NCBI RefSeq assembly: GCF_029867415.1
Contig: NC_081183.1
Location: 61,330,336 to 61,394,335, forward strand
DNA from: Vicia villosa
Taxonomy: Eukaryota; Streptophyta; Magnoliopsida; Fabales; Fabaceae
Direction of reading: 5' to 3'
DNA: 64,000 nt
Shown piece after piece: positions 56,085 to 64,000 of this stretch. Each line of letters opens with the position of its first letter. Position 1 is the first letter of the stretch. Both the position numbers and the translations under genes were made by a program. The notes beneath the pieces were generated by a model, which had not been told where the DNA came from, did not search any database, and saw nothing but the letters and a program-made list of their open reading frames with translations.

Positions 56085-56781
56085 AAATACAATTTTTTTT
56101 TTATTTTCAAAATAATTCACTATATATTAAATTTTATTTGTTTAGTTATTGTTTACTTATTGTTCTTAAGTTTCTTCTCAATTTTGTTGTTGTTGTAATT
56201 CCTTCTTTTTTTTCTAACACTTGAGATTCAGTACAAAGAAGATTGACATATTTCCTAGATATAGTAGACAATAACTAACAACATAATCACAATATTCAAT
56301 ATTCACTCTTTAATACATGTTTCCAAATAAAAAATTACTACACATTTTCAAATAAAAAACTCAGTATTCATTCATAAACAAATATTCCAAAATAAATAAA
56401 TAAAAAACTAGATCTATTAAAAAACACAATATCTTCTTCATAAAGTTGTTTTTTATTTCAGTTTTTTTAATAGTTGTTTTTTTATTTATTTCATTTGGTA
56501 TAAACTTATTTGTATTAAATAATTATTTATTTGGTAAAAAAATAGTTATTTGGAAAAACCTTCTCCCATATAGGAGTGTTGATTATATATTTGATAAAAA
56601 AATAATTATTTGTATTAAATTTTAAGTTATTGAGAAGAAATTTATTATTGATATTTTTATCCACAAAAATATCTAATATTCATTTAAATATTTTTTAATT
56701 TTTTATTTAAAATAAATATATTATATAAACAAATGCGTGTACTAGACTAGAACTCGTGCACATACACGGTTTTGTTACTGG
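56085..56781 (+). mobile_element. Hel-1: Helitron, 3' part
   Basis: AT-rich sequence without genes. It ends with a degenerate hairpin (AACTCGTGC / CACGGTTTT, about 56751-56774) and CTGG (56778-56781), followed by a T. The last 120 bases resemble the end of Hel-2 (10400-10520): both share ATTTAAATATTTTTT or close, AAATAAAT, CAAATGCG and TTTGTTACT before CTRR. It is taken to be the other end of the element starting at 11245. Confidence 0.55.
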
Positions 56782-56784
56782 TAA

Positions 56785-56937
56785 TGGGCCTGACATGTAA
56801 AACAGCCCTAGAAAGTGGGAAGCCCGGAATTTCTAACTACTTCCAGTTGGCGTCGCTTCTCATAAACCCTGCTGCGCGCTCTTCCTTACGAAAAACCCTA
56901 ACCCTTCTCTTCTTCGACCAATCTACAGAAAACAAAA
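56785..56937 (+). promoter_or_regulatory. SNU13 promoter: site II and telo-box
   Basis: TGGGCC (56785-56790) is a site II element and AAACCCTAA (56893-56901) a telo-box. In plants this pair is typical of ribosomal protein and other growth-linked genes, where TCP and telo-box-binding factors act. A pyrimidine-rich CCCTTCTCTTCTTC follows, probably close to the transcription start. Only about 155 bp separate the Helitron end from the ATG. Confidence 0.7.
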
Positions 56938-58200
56938 ATGGTACCTTCTTTTATTCTCTCTTCTCCTGTTAAAGTTATTGGTATCACCCGTAATTCTGAT
57001 TCCTTGAATTTGCTTTGCAGACAGGAGAAACAGTGAATCCAAAAGCATATCCTCTGGCTGATGCACAGCTTACGATAACAATAATGGATCTTGTTCAACA
57101 AGCTGCTAATTACAAACAGCTCAAAAAGGGTGCCAATGAAGGTATGTATGCCTTTCTGTTTAATTTTTGATTGATTGTTTCTTCTAACGTTTCTGTGTTA
57201 ATTTATTGTTCTATTTTATTTTCAGCTACAAAGACACTTAACAGAGGCATTTCTGAGTTTGTTGTCATGGCCGCAGATGCTGAACCCCTCGAGATTCTTC
57301 TTCATCTTCCTTTACTTGCTGAGGATAAGGTTAACTCCCTTGAATACCTAGATTCATATATTATAAGATAATCTGGATATAAATAACTAGTTTAAAGTGA
57401 CGGAGCCAGGAGACACTATTGATTATTTATCTATTTTAATTTTCACACCTTATTTTTACTAATTTTGCGCTTAATTAAACGACTATTAAATTGGAATACT
57501 TGAGCCCGGGTGCCTGTCCAGGGCTAGCTGGGCCTTAGCTCCGCCCCTGGTTTATATGCTCTGTGTTAATGTGTGTTCATGTTGGATATACATTTTAATA
57601 CCATGACAAACTAGCTATTCAGTTGAAATCTGTACTTTAGATTTTTTTGTTATATGTAATGATATAATCTTAATATACTATCTATCTGTGGTAATCATGT
57701 AATGCCTATTCACTATGAACTCTGGTGTCGACGATTTGATGGATATTGTTTTATTAGTAGCCGTTTTATAGTCATGGATGTTATTTTCATCTTGAAAACC
57801 GACTCACTCATGTATGCTGTTTAACTGGGATTTACATTGTCCTATATCTTCACTACTTCATCTGTTACTGTTTCTATACATTCATGTTCTTAGGATTTTA
57901 ATATTTAACCATGAAAAATTATTTCAATTTTAGAATGTTCCCTATGTATTTGTCACATCAAAACAAGCACTAGGACGAGCATGTGGTGTTACCCGGCCAG
58001 TGATTGCATGTTCTGTGACAACTAATGAGGGAAGTCAATTGAAATCTCAAATACAACAACTAAAGGTATTCGCCATGTTTTGGATTAACAGTATTCAGCT
58101 AGTTGCCAACTATATTACTACTTGTTATCATGTTGAATTGAACACTCATTTTGAACATTTTCTTGACATGCAGGATGCTATTGAGAAGCTATTGATATGA
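56938..58200 (+). CDS. SNU13: SNU13 / NHP2L1-like 15.5K RNP protein
   Basis: SNU13 (15.5K) binds kink-turn RNA in U4 snRNA of the U4/U6.U5 tri-snRNP and in box C/D snoRNAs, acting in splicing and rRNA 2'-O-methylation in the nucleus. Five coding exons: 56938-56940 (ATG only), 57021-57141, 57226-57329, 57934-58065 and 58174-58200; all introns are GT-AG and phases agree. The product has 128 residues, the normal plant length, with L7Ae-family blocks: [16 protein letters not shown] (34-49, RNA contact), [10 protein letters not shown] (53-62), LCED-type LLAEDKNVPYVFV (71-83) and [12 protein letters not shown] (88-99). Thr84 is where I recall Pro in many plant copies. The gene looks intact and is single-copy within the window. 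Confidence 0.93.
57397..57549. mobile_element. MITE-like insertion in SNU13 intron 3
   Basis: The 604-bp third intron (57330-57933) contains a segment starting GTGACGGAGCCAGG and ending CTTAGCTCCGCCCCTG, an imperfect inverted repeat of the GGGGCGGAGCCAGG type seen in many plant interspersed elements. Flanks GTTTAAA and GTTTATA may be the target duplication. It does not touch splice sites. Confidence 0.45.
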
Positions 58201-59640
58201 GAAATTGCTATCGGTATGACGGGCTTCTTGAGTTTGCTGAGTGCTCCTTGAGGCTTTGACCGGATGAGTTGAGTTGTATTCAACTAGGAAAGACTCTTTA
58301 TAATGTAAGCTTACATTCATATTTATCGACACTATTTGCGGATTTAATGTGCAATTTTTGAACAGGTGTATTATAAACAATTTCATTGTCTTTTATTTGG
58401 ATGCTAAGTAAATTTAAATTGCCGGCTTATTTTTTGTTCTCGATAAATCAAGAATGTATTTCACTCTGTTTATTTTCTGAAAACAATTTCTATTTTTAAT
58501 TAAAACTTTGCTTTTCTACTCTTTAAAACTATTTTTCTGTGTATCCTTCTCTTGACTGACTTTTGATAGATCAATCACTCTTGTGACTTGCTTAATACGG
58601 CACAGACTTTCTTGATATATTCAAAAAGCAATAAATACGTTTTCCTTAAGTAATTCAGATATTTTCATGAAAATCATTCAACATTTCTTCTAAATGACGA
58701 CTTTCTTTGTACTGTTATTAACAAATCCTCTTGTAACATGAATGTTTAATGGGGTAGATTAAAATATGATTCCACAGCAAAGACCCGGCGTCAAGCACAT
58801 TCAATCAAAAGTGGCTGTTAGAAACGTGAGAGGAAATGAATCAATTTTAAATGGTGATCATTAATCTCGTGAACTGTATCACCAAAAGAAACAAGCAAAG
58901 CAAAGCTCATGTGCAAATAATAATAATTAATAGTAACAAAGCAGACTAGTAGGCTTTTAAACATGATCTATTCATGTGTATCACGTGGAAGGGTTACGAT
59001 GTTTCTTACCCCTCAAGAGTTAAAAAATTTCGATTTGAAAAGGTAACTCATTATACAAAAATGAGAAAAGTAATGATGATGTAGAGTACAACTTGTAAAA
59101 ATAAATGTCTTTTTAGTCTAGAAAATTTGTCTAAAAAATAAGTATTGTTTTAAAAACTCAATGCAACATTAATTCATTTGTATCAATTTTAGCCGTAATT
59201 ATTACTCTCTCTATTTCAAAATCTATGTTATTTAAAGTTTTTGCATATAGATTAAAAAAAAATATAAACATTGTATTTCTACTATTAACTTTATAAATGT
59301 GTTGGAGATAGTGTAGAAAGTAATAATTAAATGACATAATTGAAAAAATAGCAATCATTTCACATTGAAAAGTAAAAATGAAATTTATTTTAAAATAAAT
59401 TTTATTTGTAAAAACGACACTTATTTTGAATCGAACAATTTTATAAAATGGTTACATTTATTCTTTTACTCGGTACATTTTTTACTTTGTGCAAACATAA
59501 ATTATTTGAAAACAAAACATTGAAAGTGATCGTATCAATCTGTAGGAATGTACATGCCACTCTAATTGGTGTCGTGTCACGATACTTGATAAATGTGATT
59601 TGATAAAACTTAGATCAATTGTAATTGGAAAATTCTTTGG
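58201..59640. other. SNU13 3' flank and intergenic DNA
   Basis: The 3' untranslated region of SNU13 lies at the start; no clear poly-A signal can be fixed. The rest is AT-rich without gene-like frames. 59203-59437 begins ACTCTCTCTATTTCAAAAT and ends ACACTTATTTTGAATCG, a degenerate inverted pair like Stowaway ends, so an old MITE is likely. Confidence 0.4.
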
Positions 59641-59694
59641 CCACCTCCCTACCTTCTAGTCCACCTCTGGTGAAAACCCCATACTACCCCTGAC

Positions 59695-60243
59695 TTCGGA
59701 AATGCATATCCGAAATGCAAGAAAAAGGTGTTTTCGGAGATGCATCTCCGAAAGCGCCTTTTTTTTTTTTAAATTGTCTTATTTCGGAAGTTCATTTCCG
59801 AAAATAGCATTTCAGAAGTTCACTTCCGAAATACCGCGCGTTCTGCAGATTTATCAAAACACTCCCCCTCCCCCATTCATTTACCCTAACTCAAATCAAA
59901 AACAAGCAAAGGCGAAAATTTGTGCAAACACAATTCCAAGGCTGCATCAAGGCTCAAATCACATTGCTATACAACATTCAAAAGCCCTCAAATCACTCAA
60001 TTTGTAAGTTTTGAATTTGTTAGATTCATTATTCAAATGCATGTTATTTAGGGTTTCAATTGCATAAATGATATATGGGTAGGTTGTTAGTAGTATTTAG
60101 GTTGTTTAGAAGCATTTTGAATTGGTTTTATGTTTGGTTTTGGGGTCTGCCATGGAAGTTGCAGAAAACTCCATCGCAGGGGTGTTTCGGAAGTTCATTT
60201 CCGAAAACACCTCCATCCCAGTTTTCGGAAATGAACTTCCGAA
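59695..60243. repeat. Six 20-bp palindromes (TTCGGA-N8-TCCGAA) in three pairs
   Basis: Copies at 59695-59714, 59733-59752, 59783-59802, 59811-59830 (one arm mismatch), 60186-60205 and 60224-60243. All are 20 bp, with TTCGGA and TCCGAA arms around a TGCAT or TTCAT centre. The copy at 59783 is identical to 60186, and 60224 is its exact reverse complement. Pair spacings are 38, 28 and 38 bp. They lie upstream and in the leader region of the MAIN-like gene. Confidence 0.95.
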
Positions 60244-60318
60244 TTGTATCAGAAGTTCAAATTTTTTAGTTTTTTATTTTGTCTCGCATATTAATCGATT
60301 TCAATTGTTTATAGGAAC

Positions 60319-61970
60319 ATGTCAGGCAACCAACCAGCACGCATTAGACAGGGTAGGGAGACCCAGACTGCGTCGGCTAGACGCGAGCTGGCGGCGGCGC
60401 AGCTGGCGTCGACACAGGGACGGGGGCGGGGCCGGGGACGATGTGTGCGAGTACCCGAGGACGTGGGAGAGGGTACCTCTTCATCTGGATCTAGGAGTCG
60501 GCTGGCTCGGGTATCTTCTTCCCGCCAGCGAGAGGAGGATGAGGAGGAGCAGGAGGAGGTGCCAGTGCCATACCACGAGCCGGAGGGGGTACCGGATGTT
60601 GACCCTCCAACCGGGGAGGAGGATGAGGAGGGGGACAGCTATCCGGGAGGGCCCTTTGACACTTCCGTGCTGATTCACTACCAAGATCACGTCGCTCGGC
60701 GGATCTGGGAGGGAGAGGTATTTTTTTTAATTTAACCGTTTATTTGTCACCATTTTTTATAATTTAACCGTTTATTTGTCGCTTATTTAATATATGTCGC
60801 TTATTTAATATATGTCGCTTCTTTGTTTTTTTTTGTAACAGGAGAGAGAGCCGTTGAAAATGGTGAACCACGCCCGCAAGATTTTCAGTCTGTTTAAACC
60901 AGCAGCTGAGTGGTTTAACGACCATGTGCGAGGTTCAGGGCTTAGCGGGCTCTGCATGACGGGGTACACCACCATCAGCACCGGCATGCAGGGGGCATTT
61001 GTGGAGCACTGGCACAAGGAGACGTCCTCTTTCCACTTGCCGGTTGGGGAGATGACGATCACCTTGCATGACGTGCAGTGTCTTCTCCACCTGCCGATTA
61101 GGGGGCCGCTGTTGACCCACTCCAAGATCCAGAGGGTCGAGGCCATTGAGTGGATGACGCTCTATTTGGGCATGGAGCACGAGGTTGCTCACTTTGAGTG
61201 CGTCACGACTTCTGGGCCTCATGTCCGGTTTACCACACTGAGCACTTATTTTGAGCACCATCTGGACGCGGCTGCCGAGGCTAAGGGTGAGGGTGACGAG
61301 CTGTTCACACACTATCACCGCGGTTGCGCTCTCCGGTGCTGGTACATGCATGTGGTAGGCGCTGCATGCTTTGTGGACAAGAGTGCCAGGTATGTCGACG
61401 TAACCTACCTCCGCTACTTCATGGACCTGGATACCGTTCACCAATGGAACTGGGGGGCAGCTACTCTGGCATACCTCTACCAGAAGCTGAATGAGGCCTC
61501 CAACTGGAGGACGAGGCAGTTGGTCGGATCCTGCACACTACTTACGGTACGTTTTATTTTAACACATTATCGTATTTATTTATTTATTTTTGTTTCGTAT
61601 TTATTTTTAATACATTATCGTGTTTGTGTTTCAGAGGTGGATCATCTCCAACTTCTCCCGCATCCACGGCTTCCGCTACGATCCTGCATATGTGGACGCC
61701 ATGCCTAGGGCCGCCAGATACACTCTCCAGAGGGGGAACGATGCGGTGGGACCATACCGATTGTACTTGGACCGCACGATGCACGACGACGTCACCTGGA
61801 GGCCGTTCGTCGACTACGCTCAGATTGTCCCCTTTGACGGCATTGCTCTATATTCAGGCTGGTTGGCATGCGGGACCGACATCATGGTTCGGTATCTCCC
61901 TGAGCGGTGCATGCGTCAGTTCGGATTCGTGCAGCGGATACCCAGGTCACCCTTTGAGGCTGCTCCCGAT
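60319..61970 (+). pseudogene. MAIN-like plant mobile domain gene, truncated by Chromo-G
   Basis: Three exons with GT-AG borders, all phase 0: 60319-60717, 60842-61546 and 61635-61970 (cut). Exon 1 (133 codons) is low-complexity, with an RGRGRGR basic run and acidic EEDEEEQEE and GEEDEEGD runs. Exon 2 carries the plant mobile domain: WFNDHVRGSGLSGL, FHLPVGEMTITLHDVQCLLHLPIRG and a conserved YLRYF block; exon 3 continues with RWIISNFSRIHGF and the WRPFVDYAQIV block. This is the MAIN/MAIL1 (phosphatase 7 long-form-like) PMD subgroup. The coding sequence ends abruptly after PFEAAPD at the Chromo-G LTR, losing the C terminus. GC content is well above the surroundings. Such genes are often transposon-borne; a host origin cannot be excluded. 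Confidence 0.8.
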
Positions 61971-63821
61971 GTAACACTCTTCTAAACCCCGCGGAAAAAT
62001 TAACATTAAAATCAGAGTAAAACATGAAGAAGAGTATTACAACGCCAACAAAATAAACAATATTCATGTCATGCCATAAAGGAACGATAAACCAAAAATT
62101 ATTCAGGTAGCATGTTAACACAGCGGAATATTCTTAACAACTGAATAATCAAACATCTGGAGTCGAAGACTCATAATTCAACCATAAACCATAAACAAAA
62201 CAGAAGTCTATCAGCCAATTCTAAAATAACGTTCCCGGTGTTACACGACCAGAGCATGACACAGACCCAACTGACTCTTACGAACTACTTGACGAGCTAA
62301 TCCTCACCAAGTACACAAGCTACTCCTCAATCTGAAAAATAACAACAGTAAGGGTGAGTTTCATTCGCATTAACAAATGTTATAGGTATATAAACAATAC
62401 AACTTCATCCATACATTATTCACCCAAATCAATTATATTCAGATAATATAGCAACATTCGTCAATTACAGTCATTCATACTAAAATACACACAAATTATA
62501 ACATTGGACAACTTCCATTCATGTTACAATTATACACAACAACCTAATGCAATGCAACTAAATGCATGTGGTACCAAACATGGGATAACCCATCTCACCG
62601 ATCCACCACCATAAAGATTCGGCTACTTCTCTCACCAATTCCACACAATGGGAATTAGCTACCGCTGTCCCACCACCATAAGGGATACAGCCCACAACAT
62701 GATTATGAAATGCATGCATCACATACCGCATGCTAATCATCAACACCAAACAACTGAACAATCATAATCATCAACCGATGCAATAACAATATAAACCACC
62801 ACAACCAATTAAGTCAAGTGTTTAAATTAAATTCGAGTCACAACTCAAACACTATTTTATTGCATAAATCACTGAATTAGCCTCACTATGTTCGAAACGG
62901 GACATCAGACAGACTAACAGTTAAAAGGTTATACATCGTTAAACTTTAACAAAAATCCCAAACAACACAGCACGCGGCGCCAAGCTTGGTTCGCGGCGCG
63001 AACTGAGCGTTCTAAAAATCCTTGGCTCTCTGCCAAGCTGTTTGCGGCGCAAGCACCTATACGCAGCGCGAAACGAGAAAAAGTTACGCCTTCGCGGCGC
63101 CAACACAGGTACGCGGCGCGACCTGTGCGTATCACAACATCCTGGAATTCTGCCCACCTGTTCGCGGCGCCAACCCTGTGCACACGGCGCGAACCGGCGA
63201 TTTCAGAAACCCCAACCTGCAGAAAACAGCATTCTATACCTCCCAAATGCTCTCAAATCATACCAGTACGAATTTCAGATAAATAAACCACACATACAAC
63301 ATAAATTGCACATTTACACATACTTCTAATCATGTTTAACATCATTATTCAACACCAATCATCATTCACAACCTAAATTGAATCAAAGTTCTATAAACCC
63401 CAAAACCCCAAACCCGACATATAATCCAATTCGAAATCCTAACATACAAATTCCATCGAATCATTCATACAACCCATAATAGAGGTTAATGAGAAGAATC
63501 CCCCCTTACCTTAGCCAAATTCTTGAATTGGTTCCTCTTCCTCTTTGGCTCTCCTTCACGCTCTTCAGTTCCTCTTCTCACAGCTTCTGGTTTTCACGTT
63601 CTAATTTTTCCCTTCTCTTCTTGTTTTCCTTTATTTTATGAAAAACATAAAATTAGAAATGGGCTCTTACACAATTACACCTCCACTTTACTAATTCCAC
63701 TGCATGGCCCGATGACTTAACATTTCATTATTTTTCCACATAATTCAACAAAATGTTAATTCCCCATAATTAATTTAAAACTTGATTAAATTAATTAAAT
63801 AAGAATTTTCGGGATGTTACA
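61971..63821 (-). repeat. Chromo-G 3' LTR
   Basis: TGTAACACTCTTC...GGGATGTTACA, 1851 bp. It contains four pairs of GCGGCGC motifs (62973-63190). Its second copy is outside the window, so age cannot be judged. Confidence 0.85.
62973..63190. repeat. Four paired CGCGGCGC motifs in the Chromo-G LTR
   Basis: Copies start at 62973/62992, 63043/63062, 63093/63112 and 63163/63183: partners are 19, 19, 19 and 20 bp apart, pairs 70, 50 and 70 bp apart. The best copy is the palindrome TTCGCG-G-CGCGAA at 62990-63002. Some copies have one or two changes (TGCGGCGC, CGCAGCGC). Phrases such as GGAATTCTGCCCACCTG and CTCTCTGCCAAGCTG recur before the pairs. Confidence 0.9.
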
Positions 63822-63840
63822 ACTCTCCCCCACTAAAGAG
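63822..63840 (-). other. Chromo-G polypurine tract
   Basis: Minus strand CTCTTTAGTGGGGGAGAGT, directly next to the 3' LTR. Confidence 0.85.
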
Positions 63841-63862
63841 TTTTCGTCCTCGAAAACATACC

Positions 63863-64000
63863 TCAAGCAAATAGTTCCGGATAGGAATCTTTCATCTGGC
63901 TTTCTAACTCCCAGGTGACGTTTCCATCAGCTGGTCCTTCCCAAGCTACTCTGACTAAAGCTATTTCCTTGCCCCGCAATTGCTTCAGTCTTCTATCTTC
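63863..64000 (-). CDS. Chromo-G pol C terminus (chromodomain end, partial)
   Basis: The last 45 codons of the polyprotein, reading RLKQLRGKEIALVR and NVTWELESQMKDSYPELFA before the stop at 63865-63863. Almost the same as the end of Chromo-C. The rest lies outside the window. Confidence 0.88.
   Translation of the reverse strand, partial: EDRRLKQLRGKEIALVRVAWEGPADGNVTWELESQMKDSYPELFA

Larger units (their letters stand above)
61971..64000 (-). mobile_element. Chromo-G: minus-strand chromovirus (right part beyond the window)
   Basis: 3' LTR (61971-63821), polypurine tract and the last codons of pol are inside the window. Closely related in pol to Chromo-C and Chromo-1 but with a different LTR. 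Inserted in exon 3 of the MAIN-like gene. Confidence 0.9.

Overview
The window is nuclear DNA from a higher plant. The evidence is spliced genes with GT-AG introns, a complete five-exon SNU13 (15.5K snRNP protein) gene, plant-type LTR retrotransposons whose primer-binding sites match initiator-Met tRNA, Helitron termini, Stowaway/hAT-type MITEs and two plant mobile domain (PMD) genes. The style of the repeats (SIRE-type copia, a Tat-lineage gypsy with antisense genes, Tekay-like chromoviruses with very long LTRs) suggests a papilionoid legume, perhaps of the pea/vetch/clover group; this is inference from family resemblance only. About 85-90% of the window is transposable element, and only one gene (SNU13, 56938-58200) looks like an intact host gene.

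Layout. 1-778: decayed gag fragment of a Tat-type gypsy element. 779-9178: minus-strand chromovirus (Chromo-1), truncated in its 5' LTR and split in gag by a solo LTR (5911-6998). 9179-10520: AT-rich tandem array ending in a Helitron 3' terminus, with a Stowaway MITE inside. 11245-16407 plus 56085-56781: the two halves of a second Helitron (Hel-1) carrying exon-like pieces of host genes. It is split by a four-level retrotransposon nest: Copia-A (16408-56079, minus) holds SIRE-D (18120-27903, plus) and Tat-B (30060-54717, plus); Tat-B holds Chromo-C (38018-46961, plus); Chromo-C holds a three-armed fold-back insertion with tRNA-like promoter boxes (38025-38499). Target-site duplications are exact for SIRE-D, Tat-B, Chromo-C and the fold-back insertion; that of Copia-A has one mismatch. 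Removing each insert rejoins the reading frame of its host element.

56785-58200: SNU13, whose upstream region is only about 155 bp before the Helitron end. 59640-61970: a MAIN-like PMD gene with three exons, cut off by the 3' LTR of a further minus-strand chromovirus (Chromo-G, 61971 to beyond 64000).

Most notable: (i) five unrelated elements (Chromo-1, SIRE-D, Chromo-C, Chromo-G and the MAIN-like locus) each carry about three or four pairs of short, mostly palindromic motifs in non-coding DNA. The motif differs between elements while spacing within pairs is nearly constant inside an element (11, 19, 22 or 28-38 bp). (ii) Tat-B carries two genes antisense to its own transcript, one a PMD gene with at least four GT-AG introns in consistent phase. 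(iii) LTR divergence of Chromo-C exceeds that of Tat-B, in which it is nested. All divergence counts were made by eye.
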